DNA of 5,362 nucleotides from Bacillota bacterium (GTDB lineage Bacteria > Bacillota > Clostridia > Lachnospirales > Lachnospiraceae): assembly GCA_023387635.1 (NCBI GenBank), contig JAEWHU010000183.1, positions 1 to 5,362 on the forward strand, read 5' to 3'. Position 1 is the stretch's first letter, and every line of letters starts with the position of its first letter. Position numbers and translations under genes: made by a program. Positions 1 to 5,362 of the stretch are shown here, piece by piece. The notes beneath the pieces are model-generated. The model ran no database searches and was not told the DNA's origin. It was given only the letters and a program-made list of their open reading frames with translations.

Positions 1-933
1 ACCACATACACCATTTGGCATAAGGAACAATACTAATAAAATGAAAATTGCATATAATAACATTTGATATCTTACGAATCCTTGCATAACTTCTTGTACA
101 ATAGTTAAGATTGTTGAACCAACCAAAGGACCAAAGAAGGATGCAATTCCACCAAATAATAACATTGTCATAAAAATATTGGATTGATTGTTACTAAATC
201 CATCTGGACTGATGAATCCCATAAGATGTGCATAAAATGCACCTGCTAAACCAGTAAATAATGCACTTAATGCAAAAGCCATTACCTTATAATATGTTAC
301 GTTAATACCCATTCCAGCTGCCGCGTGAGGATTCTCTCTAACTGCAATTAAGGCTCTACCGAATCTAGAATTTATTAATCTTTTCTTTGCAATTAGTAAT
401 AAGATTGCAATAATAGCAAATAAGAAGAAGTAACTTTGATTACTCTTGAATCTATATCCGAATAAGTTTAAGTCAGGTATATTTAAAATTCCACTAAATC
501 CGTTTGTAAGATCTTTTGTAACGGATAAGAATATGTAAACCATGTTACCAAACGCAATGGTTAGTAAAGATAAAAAGTGCTTAACTAATTTAGAAGCAGG
601 TATGGCAATAATAAATCCAAAAAACATGGACAATAATGCTCCCAAAATCATACTAATTGCTACTGGAATACCTAATTTAATAGAAAGGATACTAGAGGTA
701 TATGCTCCAATAGCATAGAAACCTGCATGTCCAAAGGAAACTTGTCCTGTATATCCGAATAAAATATCAAGCCCTGTTACTGCGATTGTATTAATAGCAA
801 TAAAACATAAAATTAAGGAAGGATAGGAACCTCTTAGCATATAAGCTGTAATTAAGGCAGCAATAATAATTACAACAATCGTAAACTTTTTCTCTTTAAT
901 AAATTGCACAACATTTTTTTTATTTTGTACCAT
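1..933 (-). CDS. livM: LivM-type ABC permease subunit, C-terminus cut by window edge
   Basis: Second membrane subunit of a branched-chain-amino-acid-type (HAAT) ABC importer. It pairs with LivH to form the channel in the cytoplasmic membrane. The frame is open from an ATG at 933 to base 1, giving 311 residues with no stop. Homologues normally end soon after the motif seen here at 305-311 (MPNGVCG), so only a short tail should be missing. After a charged N-terminus (about 1-17) come many hydrophobic segments. Family signatures are GYTGQVSFGHAGFYAIGAY at 60-78, a GFSGI loop near 145-149, and the cytoplasmic coupling region SRFGRALIAVREN (189-201) followed by AAAGMGINV (204-212), which should contact the ATPase. 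LAGAFYAH (229-236) and ISPDGF (241-246) are also typical. The start overlaps the livH stop by one base (TAATG) behind an AGGAGG site, so translation is probably coupled to livH. The family is certain; the exact substrate is not. Confidence 0.95.
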   Translation of the reverse strand, partial: MVQNKKNVVQFIKEKKFTIVVIIIAALITAYMLRGSYPSLILCFIAINTIAVTGLDILFGYTGQVSFGHAGFYAIGAYTSSILSIKLGIPVAISMILGALLSMFFGFIIAIPASKLVKHFLSLLTIAFGNMVYIFLSVTKDLTNGFSGILNIPDLNLFGYRFKSNQSYFFLFAIIAILLLIAKKRLINSRFGRALIAVRENPHAAAGMGINVTYYKVMAFALSALFTGLAGAFYAHLMGFISPDGFSNNQSNIFMTMLLFGGIASFFGPLVGSTILTIVQEVMQGFVRYQMLLYAIFILLVLFLMPNGVCG

Positions 934-1802
934 TATTCCATTACCTCCTCATTGAAAATTCCCTTTGGCTTAATAATCATAACAATAATTAAAACACCGA
1001 ATGTAATGAAATCTTTATAGCCGGAGGTAAGATATGCAGAAACAAAAGTCTCTAAGAATCCAAAGAATATACCACCAATAATTGCACCATACATATTACC
1101 ATATCCACCAACTACGGCTCCTGCAAATGCTTTTTGACCAATCATAGCACCCATGGACATGTAAACACCATACATTGGACCTACTACAACACCAATTCCA
1201 CCAGCTAACATGGAAGCAATTCCCCATGCAGTGCCTTTGGTAAGTGGAACATTAATTCCTAGTGAGCTAGCAGCCACTTCATCTTGAGCCGCGGCTCTCA
1301 TAGATATACCAAACTTTGTTTTTGTAAGGAATAATTGAAGTCCAACCATAATTAGAATTCCTACTCCTAAAACTAATATGTTCTCAGGAGGAACGCTAAC
1401 TCCCATTATTTTGATTGATGTGAAGTTAAAAATTGCTGGAAACTGTAAAACATTACTTCCCCATGTTAACATAGCTGAATTTTGTAAAATCATTGATATA
1501 GATATGGTACATAATATTATGTACACTGATTGAGCACCTTTTTCAATTAACTTAGTAACCATAACTCGCTCTATAAACATACCTAATAAGAACATAATGA
1601 TCATAGTTAAAACTAATGAAACAATAAAAGGTAATTCAAGATATTTATAAAACGTGATTCCTAAAAATGCACCAAACATTAGCATATCACCTTGTGCTAA
1701 TGACATAAGTCCTGATGCTTTATATATTAAGCCATATCCGATTCCAACTACGCCGTATACACTACCAATCATCAGTGCACCGATTATTAATCGAATAATC
1801 AT
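933..1802 (-). CDS. livH: LivH-type ABC permease subunit
   Basis: First membrane subunit of the branched-chain-amino-acid-type ABC importer, partner of the adjacent LivM. It has 289 residues, the normal size for LivH, and is almost entirely hydrophobic with about eight membrane segments. The N-terminal signature GYGLIYKASGLMSLAQGDM (22-40) corresponds to the family's GYTLIYG...NFAHGE pattern. The coupling loop TKFGISMRAAAQDE (162-175), continuing to SLGINV (180-185), is the EAA-like segment that contacts the ATPase. AFAGAVVGGYGNMYGAIIGG (225-244) is the conserved glycine-rich segment near the C-terminus, and the end MIIKPKGIF is also typical. The ATG at 1802 is preceded by a purine-rich GGAAGAGAGGG site with 5 bases between it and the start. 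It lies 170 bases after the binding-protein gene on the same strand, with no convincing terminator between, so read-through into one operon is likely. Confidence 0.96.
   Translation of the reverse strand: MIIRLIIGALMIGSVYGVVGIGYGLIYKASGLMSLAQGDMLMFGAFLGITFYKYLELPFIVSLVLTMIIMFLLGMFIERVMVTKLIEKGAQSVYIILCTISISMILQNSAMLTWGSNVLQFPAIFNFTSIKIMGVSVPPENILVLGVGILIMVGLQLFLTKTKFGISMRAAAQDEVAASSLGINVPLTKGTAWGIASMLAGGIGVVVGPMYGVYMSMGAMIGQKAFAGAVVGGYGNMYGAIIGGIFFGFLETFVSAYLTSGYKDFITFGVLIIVMIIKPKGIFNEEVME
944..949 (-). promoter_or_regulatory. Ribosome binding site of livM inside the livH 3' end
   Basis: The minus strand reads AGGAGG 10 bases before the livM ATG, entirely within the last codons of livH (EEVME). 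An ATG nearer to this site (939-941) is the Met codon of livH and leads straight to its stop in that frame, so it is not the livM start. The livH stop and livM start share one base (TAATG), the classic arrangement for translational coupling of subunits needed in equal amounts. Confidence 0.8.
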
Positions 1803-1839
1803 ATTATCCCTCTCTTCCTAGAAGCAGTATTAAAGTTTT

Positions 1840-1930
1840 GGCTGTTGATATGTCATTCTGAGAGAGTTTATCTCTTCTAGAATCTTAGATTCTTACATTC
1901 CAGACTCAGAATAACATTTTTACAACAGCC
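1840..1930. repeat. 91-base imperfect inverted repeat, REP/MITE-like hairpin
   Basis: This element fills the middle of the 170-base gap between the binding-protein gene and livH. The outer arms GGCTGTTG (1840-1847) and CAACAGCC (1923-1930) are perfect complements. Inside them, TGTCATTCTGAG (1851-1862) pairs with CTCAGAATAACA (1905-1916) with one mismatch, which becomes a G·U pair in the operon-strand RNA. The centre holds two small hairpins: AGAGA/TCTCT (1861-1875, which competes with the end of the long stem) and AGAATC-TTA-GATTCT (1879-1893). No T-run follows on the operon strand, so it is not a standard terminator. TGTCATTCTGAG-type arms recall repeats dispersed in many bacterial genomes; that is a recollection and is unverified. 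It may modulate the ratio of binding protein to permease by shielding the upstream message. Confidence 0.75.
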
Positions 1931-1972
1931 CTAATCATACTTTCTTAAACTACATATTTTATTAAATATCAA

Positions 1973-3196
1973 CTATTTATCAGGATTTGCCGCTCTCCAT
2001 TCAGTGAAGGAAGTATTCTTTCCATCTTGAATGATGTAGTTACGTGCTGATGATAAACCATCACCTGAACCATCAGAGAAATCATAAGTTCCTTGGATTA
2101 ATTCTAATCCTTTTATGTTAAGCATTGCTTCACGAATAGTTTCTGGATTATTAATATCTGTAGCGTTCTTAAGAGCTTCAGCAATAATCATTACAGAGTC
2201 ATATCCTCTGTATACAACGTCAGATACTGGTAATTGTCCGTATTCTGCAACGAATGCTTCAAGGAAATCTTTTTCAATATCATTAATAGCATCTTCTACT
2301 GTTGCTGGAATAACTGCTGCTGAACCAAAGATTGTGTTATTAGCTGTATCACCAGCCACTTTAACTATATCAGGAACACCAAGAGCTTCTGGTCCATAGA
2401 TATAACCTTCATATCCATTTCTTCTTAATTGTTTAATTGCAAGTGCACATTCATTTGTCATACCATATATAAGAACACCATCTGGATTAGCTTCAATAAT
2501 TTTATTGATTTGTCCAGTATAGTCTGTATCTGTAGGTTGATAAGTTTCTTCTACTAAAACTTTAATATCATCTCCCATGAATCCCTTGAAGCTCTTAATA
2601 CCAGATTCTCCGTTTTCAGCAGCTACACTTAAGATTCCAATTGATTTAACACCCATTTCTTTCATAGCATCTACTGCCGCAGAGTTTGGTAAAGAACCAT
2701 TTGCAGTACCTCTGAATAAGTATTTAAAATCTGCGTTAGTATATGATGGGCTTGTACCACCACCAACTTGAAGAACTTTTGCTTCTTCAGATATTTGGGT
2801 AGTAGCTAGAATGTTAGGTGATGAGTTTGATGCTGCAATAGCAATAACTTTATCCACTTCAATTAATCTTGTAACCGCTTTTAATGCACCTTCTGGTGAA
2901 GATTTATCATCATAAACAATAAGTTCGATAGGAGTACCATTGATACCACCTGCTTCATTGATTTGTTTTACTGCTAATCTTCCACCCTTTTCAAGCATTT
3001 CACCAGCTAATGCGTTAGGACCTGTAATTGTTCCATATAAACCTACTTTGATAGTGTCTCCTGATGTTTCTGTAGCCTGACCAGACCCTTCAGTTTTTGA
3101 TGTTTCATTAGTATCTTTCTTTTCTCCATTGCCACATGCTACTAGCGCAACACTGGCACCAAGTACTAAAAACAATGTTAATAATTTCTTTTTCAT
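1973..3196 (-). CDS. livJ: Branched-chain-amino-acid-type ABC substrate-binding lipoprotein
   Basis: Extracellular solute receptor that delivers ligand to the LivH/LivM permease. It is 407 residues from the ATG at 3196. I chose this start over the ATG at 3223 because AAGGAGG sits 7 bases upstream and the protein then begins with a standard lipoprotein signal peptide: MKKKLL, a hydrophobic core, and the lipobox LVAC with Cys21 as the lipidated residue. A polar Ser/Thr/Gly/Glu/Lys linker (about 22-47) leads into a Peripla_BP_6 fold starting at IKVGLYGTITGP (49-60), with NEAGGINGTPIELIVYDD (80-97). By hand comparison with E. coli LivJ, SNSSPN (123-128), GGGT (145-148) and GPEA (268-271) lie where LivJ uses Ser, Thr and Glu to hold the alpha-carboxylate and alpha-amino groups. 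An amino acid ligand is therefore plausible. The LivJ side-chain tyrosine position appears to be Thr247. It is the first gene of the operon. The symbol denotes the family; specificity is unproven. Confidence 0.93.
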   Translation of the reverse strand: MKKKLLTLFLVLGASVALVACGNGEKKDTNETSKTEGSGQATETSGDTIKVGLYGTITGPNALAGEMLEKGGRLAVKQINEAGGINGTPIELIVYDDKSSPEGALKAVTRLIEVDKVIAIAASNSSPNILATTQISEEAKVLQVGGGTSPSYTNADFKYLFRGTANGSLPNSAAVDAMKEMGVKSIGILSVAAENGESGIKSFKGFMGDDIKVLVEETYQPTDTDYTGQINKIIEANPDGVLIYGMTNECALAIKQLRRNGYEGYIYGPEALGVPDIVKVAGDTANNTIFGSAAVIPATVEDAINDIEKDFLEAFVAEYGQLPVSDVVYRGYDSVMIIAEALKNATDINNPETIREAMLNIKGLELIQGTYDFSDGSGDGLSSARNYIIQDGKNTSFTEWRAANPDK

Positions 3197-3203
3197 ACCT
3201 TTT

Positions 3204-3210
3204 CCTCCTT
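3204..3210 (-). promoter_or_regulatory. Ribosome binding site fixing the binding-protein start
   Basis: The minus strand reads AAGGAGG, 7 bases before the ATG at 3196. This strong, well-placed site, together with the signal peptide that follows, rules out the upstream in-frame ATG at 3223, which would place nine extra residues before the signal peptide and has no comparable site. Confidence 0.85.
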
Positions 3211-3247
3211 TTTTGTATACCAATTCTTTTCTATTTGTGTAATATAA

Positions 3248-3262
3248 ATTATACTGATTATA
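3248..3262 (-). promoter_or_regulatory. Putative promoter -10 elements of the importer operon
   Basis: Two perfect TATAAT hexamers lie in tandem on the minus strand (3257-3262 and 3248-3253), about 50-60 bases before the binding-protein start. Neither has a recognisable TTGACA-like -35 at 16-18 bases, nor an extended TG motif. A promoter lacking a -35 often needs an activator, and the AAAGTG direct repeat at 3278-3304 is placed where one could bind. Because the region is AT-rich, one or both hexamers could be chance matches. Confidence 0.5.
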
Positions 3263-3277
3263 AAATTAAAAGATACT

Positions 3278-3304
3278 CACTTTGGGTTGGTTTATGTGCA
3301 CTTT
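3278..3304 (-). promoter_or_regulatory. Candidate activator site: AAAGTG direct repeat, 21-bp spacing
   Basis: On the minus strand AAAGTG occurs at 3304-3299 and again at 3283-3278, exactly 21 bases apart, with some further similarity beyond the hexamer (AAAAGTGCACAT and CAAAGTGAGTAT). The proximal copy lies about 15 bases upstream of the first TATAAT, so it takes the place of a -35 box. Direct half-sites two helical turns apart just upstream of -35 are typical of AraC-type activators, the output domain usual in regulators partnered with YesM kinases. The link to the regulator at 5238 is inference. Confidence 0.35.
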
Positions 3305-3333
3305 TTTTAGAAAAATTTAATTTAGAATAAATT
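3302..3333. promoter_or_regulatory. Two weak CodY-like boxes between the divergent promoters
   Basis: Against the CodY consensus AATTTTCWGAAAATT, bases 3302-3316 and 3319-3333 each match 11 of 15 by hand count. The second is a near-symmetric AATTTAGAATAAATT and also contains the perfect dyad TAATTTA-GAA-TAAATTA (3318-3334). CodY is the branched-chain-amino-acid and GTP sensor of Firmicutes and commonly controls Liv-type uptake, which makes the location sensible. The background is so AT-rich that such matches are expected by chance, and the central C/G positions are poorly met. Confidence 0.2.
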
Positions 3334-3378
3334 ATTTAGTCCTTTTTTTATCTTTTTAGTAATATATTTATAAAACTC

Positions 3379-3406
3379 TTGACAAATATGGTTAAAGTTA
3401 CATAAT
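3379..3406 (+). promoter_or_regulatory. Sigma-A-type promoter of the kinase/regulator genes
   Basis: A perfect TTGACA (-35, 3379-3384) is followed after 16 bases by CATAAT (-10, 3401-3406), five of six matches to TATAAT. Transcription would begin near 3413, giving a leader of about 70 bases before the kinase ATG. The stretch upstream (about 3305-3378) is almost pure A/T and could act as an UP element. The dyad AAAGTTAC/GTAACTTT overlaps the -10 and the start region, so a bound protein could block this promoter. Confidence 0.65.
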
Positions 3407-3421
3407 AAATAAGGTAACTTT
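3394..3421 (+). promoter_or_regulatory. Candidate operator: 8-bp dyad over the kinase promoter
   Basis: AAAGTTAC (3394-3401) and GTAACTTT (3414-3421) are perfect inverted repeats separated by 12 bases. The arms are 20 bases apart start to start, about two helical turns, as expected for a dimeric regulator. The left arm runs into the -10 box and the right arm begins at the predicted transcription start. A T-run follows (3423-3429), but since the left arm would not be transcribed from this promoter, an operator is more likely than a terminator. Confidence 0.45.
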
Positions 3422-3427
3422 CTTTTT

Positions 3428-3447
3428 TTATTCACTAAACTGAATAA
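3428..3447 (+). other. Small stem-loop in the kinase leader
   Basis: TTATTCA (3428-3434) and TGAATAA (3441-3447) form a perfect 7-bp inverted repeat with a 6-base loop, early in the predicted leader of the kinase transcript. It is AT-rich and weak. It could be a second binding site or mean nothing. Confidence 0.25.
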
Positions 3448-3481
3448 TGCTGATGTATAGACATAATATGAGGACAACAAA

Positions 3482-5257
3482 ATGCAAAAATTCAAAAAAC
3501 GTTTTACGATTAAAGAAAAACTTATATTTATTTATCTAGCAGGTGTTATCATTCCCTTTCTTATTTTTAGTCTAGCTCTTTTTCAAATCCAAAAAAATAC
3601 AATGAAAGAAAACTCTGCTGATAATGCTTATAATGAGCTTTTACAGATTACAGGGTTAATGGATGGGGCGTTTGAACAGATAAAATCCATATCCAATCTA
3701 TTGTACTTGGACGAGAACCTTGCTGATTTTATGAAAGAATATAATCAAGGAACTAACTTAACCCTTAATACGGAACATTTACATAGTATACTTAGTAAGT
3801 ACAATGCCGGTATTAATAATATAACTTTTAGTTCTGTTATATTTACAAACAAAGGGGAAGTCATTGGAGATGCTCCTCTTATTCATAAAGTTGATTCTAT
3901 TGATATTACAGATAAATACTGGTATCAGAAACTACTTGATAGGCCTTCCGACATACTATGGCTAAAAGATGAAGCTCTAGATAATATATTTACATCACCC
4001 GGGCAAGATTATATCTATTTAATAAGAGAACTTCAGAATCGAGATACCTGGGATAAAACAGGTATACTTATATTAGGAATACCTGAGAATGAATTACGAA
4101 AGTTATATTCGGCCTATGTTAATAATTATTCCAGTATATACATATTAGATGAACAAAGTAACTTAATATCCAGTATAGATAATCTAAATCTAGATAATAT
4201 TCCAACCATAATATTAAATAATATGCACAACTATACGGGTAGTACTATAATAGATGAAGAAAATGGCCAAGAACTTTTAATGAGTCATTATACTATAAAG
4301 ACTACTAATTGGAAGATATTCTTGTTGAATGATTTGAATTATTTGTTATCCTCTGTTGATTCCATTAACCGCCTCTATATCATGGTGATTGCAATCTTTT
4401 TTTTCATTACTATTATATTATGTTCTATATTTTTTACGAAGTTTACAAAACCAATAAAAGTTTTATATCAATACATGGAACAGGTAAAATCTAATAATTT
4501 AGATGTTACAGTTCCTATTATATCAAACGACGAAATTGGAGACCTTTCCGAACAGTTTAATTCCATGATTAAAAAAATCAAACAACTTATGGAAAACCTA
4601 GTACAGGAACAGAATGAAAAACGGGAGGCAGAACTAGTCAGCCTCCAAACACAGATTAATCCTCACTTTTTATATAATACATTAGCTTCTATACGTTACT
4701 TAATCTATACAGAAAAAAAAGAGGATGTAGATAACATTATTCTTTCTTTAATACGAATTTTGAAAAACAGTTTATCAGATTCAAAAGAATTCATTAGTAT
4801 ACAGAAGGAAATCAGTATTCTTGAGAATTATATATTCATTCAGAAATTTGCATTTCCTAATTCCATAACTGTTAATATTCATATAGAGGATGATATTCTT
4901 TATTGTAAAACAATAAAATTGCTTCTACAACCTATAGTAGAAAATGCATTTATGCATGGGTTGAAACCTAAAAAAGAAAATGGTTATCTTTCCATTTACG
5001 GTTATTCAAAAGAAGATACTGTCTATTTTGAAATCTTTGATAATGGTGTGGGATTTAATACTAAGGACAGTTTTACCAGAAAACGCAAAAGCGGTATCGG
5101 ATTACAAAATGTAAAAGATCGTGTTGCTCTAACTTTCGGAAAAGGCTATGGCTTAAATATTGAAAGTAAAGAGGACGACTATACAAAGATCACCATTAAT
5201 ATACCTAAGATTACTATTGAGGAGGAATATACATACTATGAACATTTTGATAGTTGA
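3482..5257 (+). CDS. YesM-family sensor histidine kinase
   Basis: Membrane kinase of a two-component system, 591 residues. An AGGA site (3471-3474) lies 7 bases before the ATG. Order of parts: cytoplasmic basic N-terminus; membrane segment 1 (about 13-35); extracellular Cache-like sensor (about 36-297) with the YWYQK motif at 146-150 and the strand-like segments GILILGI (194-200) and SSIYILDE (217-224); membrane segment 2 (about 298-318); HAMP (about 319-371); a coiled linker; a His_kinase domain (PF06580) with QTQINPHFLYNTL (389-401), where His395 is the expected phosphorylation site; and a HATPase_c domain with the N-box QPIVENAFMHG (483-493), G1 box DNGVGF (520-525) and GIGLQNVKDR (538-547). 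All catalytic motifs are intact. It is divergent from the importer operon and overlaps the response-regulator gene by 20 bases, so the two form one transcription unit. The signal is unknown; the importer next door suggests an amino acid or related nutrient, but that is inference. Confidence 0.95.
   Translation: MQKFKKRFTIKEKLIFIYLAGVIIPFLIFSLALFQIQKNTMKENSADNAYNELLQITGLMDGAFEQIKSISNLLYLDENLADFMKEYNQGTNLTLNTEHLHSILSKYNAGINNITFSSVIFTNKGEVIGDAPLIHKVDSIDITDKYWYQKLLDRPSDILWLKDEALDNIFTSPGQDYIYLIRELQNRDTWDKTGILILGIPENELRKLYSAYVNNYSSIYILDEQSNLISSIDNLNLDNIPTIILNNMHNYTGSTIIDEENGQELLMSHYTIKTTNWKIFLLNDLNYLLSSVDSINRLYIMVIAIFFFITIILCSIFFTKFTKPIKVLYQYMEQVKSNNLDVTVPIISNDEIGDLSEQFNSMIKKIKQLMENLVQEQNEKREAELVSLQTQINPHFLYNTLASIRYLIYTEKKEDVDNIILSLIRILKNSLSDSKEFISIQKEISILENYIFIQKFAFPNSITVNIHIEDDILYCKTIKLLLQPIVENAFMHGLKPKKENGYLSIYGYSKEDTVYFEIFDNGVGFNTKDSFTRKRKSGIGLQNVKDRVALTFGKGYGLNIESKEDDYTKITINIPKITIEEEYTYYEHFDS
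5220..5225 (+). promoter_or_regulatory. Ribosome binding site of the response regulator inside the kinase gene
   Basis: AGGAGG within a GAGGAGGA stretch lies in the last codons of the kinase, 12 bases before the regulator ATG at 5238. The gap is longer than the usual 6-9 bases. No in-frame ATG, GTG or TTG lies closer, so 5238 remains the best start. The long spacing and the overlap point to coupled translation from the kinase. Confidence 0.7.
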
Positions 5258-5362
5258 TGATGATTTACTAATTCGTAACTGGTTGAAGATACTATTGCAA
5301 CAACTTCACGATAAAGAAACCTCCATATACGAAGCTTCCAATGGTCAAGAAGCTTTAGAGGC
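5238..5362 (+). CDS. Response regulator receiver domain, N-terminal part only
   Basis: Only 41 codons are visible before the window ends. They begin MNILIVDDDLLIRNWLKILL and continue to EASNGQEALEA, the standard start of a CheY-like receiver: first strand, the acidic pocket Asp7/Asp8 that binds magnesium, the first helix, and the conserved NGQEAL segment. The phosphoacceptor aspartate and the output domain are beyond the edge. The ATG overlaps the 3' end of the kinase by 20 bases in another frame, so this is its cognate partner. Regulators paired with YesM-type kinases are usually YesN-like with an AraC-type DNA-binding C-terminus; that is expected here but not seen. Its most obvious local targets would be the divergent importer promoter and its own promoter. 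Confidence 0.92.
   Translation, partial: MNILIVDDDLLIRNWLKILLQQLHDKETSIYEASNGQEALE

Noticed and set aside
1954..1969. Short hairpin ATATTT/AAATAT just after the binding-protein stop as a terminator
   Set aside because: It is a six-pair all-A/T stem with no following T-run on the operon strand, too weak for a terminator in an AT-rich gap.
2115..2399. Plus-strand open frame of 94 codons opposite the binding-protein gene
   Set aside because: It lies wholly antisense to a clear coding gene, has no recognisable domain, and its low-complexity Ser/Ile/Ala composition reflects the opposite strand's codons.
2577..2771. Plus-strand open frame of 64 codons opposite the binding-protein gene
   Set aside because: It is antisense to the binding-protein gene, with no family resemblance and no convincing ribosome site.
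3197..3223. Upstream ATG at 3223 as the binding-protein start
   Set aside because: It would add nine residues before a perfect lipoprotein signal peptide and would place the strong AAGGAGG site inside the gene.
3136..3330. Plus-strand open frame crossing the binding-protein start and the control region
   Set aside because: It overlaps the signal-peptide codons and the putative promoter of the importer. The hydrophobic stretch is the antisense reading of an AT-rich region.
3394..3429. Rho-independent terminator (stem AAAGTTAC/GTAACTTT then a T-run)
   Set aside because: No plus-strand gene lies upstream to terminate, the stem has only two G/C pairs and a 12-base loop, and the left arm lies in the promoter -10, so it would not be transcribed.
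1..5362. CRISPR array, tRNA or rRNA gene, complete insertion sequence, riboswitch or T-box
   Set aside because: I saw no regularly spaced repeats, cloverleaf, transposase or recognisable leader. The long gap at 3197-3481 is accounted for by the divergent promoter elements.

Overview
The window is strongly AT-rich with compact genes, good AGGAGG-type ribosome binding sites and Gram-positive-style proteins (a lipoprotein-anchored binding protein, a YesM-type histidine kinase). This suggests a low-GC Firmicute, most likely a Clostridia member such as a Lachnospiraceae species. That assignment is inference from protein style and base composition; no taxonomic marker is present.

Left part, minus strand (1-3196): three consecutive genes of a branched-chain-amino-acid-type (HAAT/Liv family) ABC importer. 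In transcription order they are a substrate-binding lipoprotein (3196 to 1973), the LivH-type permease (1802 to 933) and the LivM-type permease (933 running off the window at base 1). The permease genes overlap by one base (TAATG). The ATPase genes (livG/livF) are not in the window and would be expected beyond base 1. The 170-base gap between the binding protein and livH holds a 91-base imperfect inverted repeat that can fold into a long hairpin and looks like a dispersed REP/MITE-type element.

Middle (3197-3481): a very AT-rich divergent control region. The importer side has two TATAAT hexamers without a good -35, plus a 21-bp-spaced AAAGTG direct repeat just upstream. The kinase side has a good TTGACA/CATAAT promoter, with an 8-bp dyad (AAAGTTAC-N12-GTAACTTT) lying over its -10 and start region. 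Weak CodY-like boxes lie between the two promoters.

Right part, plus strand (3482-5362): a YesM-family sensor histidine kinase (two membrane segments, extracellular Cache-like sensor, HAMP, His_kinase and HATPase_c domains), overlapping by 20 bases the start of a response regulator of which only 41 codons are visible.

The likely logic is that the membrane kinase senses an extracellular cue and phosphorylates the regulator, probably YesN/AraC-like, which may then control the divergent importer. YesM/YesN pairs more often flank sugar ABC importers, so pairing with a Liv-type importer is the main point of interest. No clearly new biological system is visible; the genes belong to known families.
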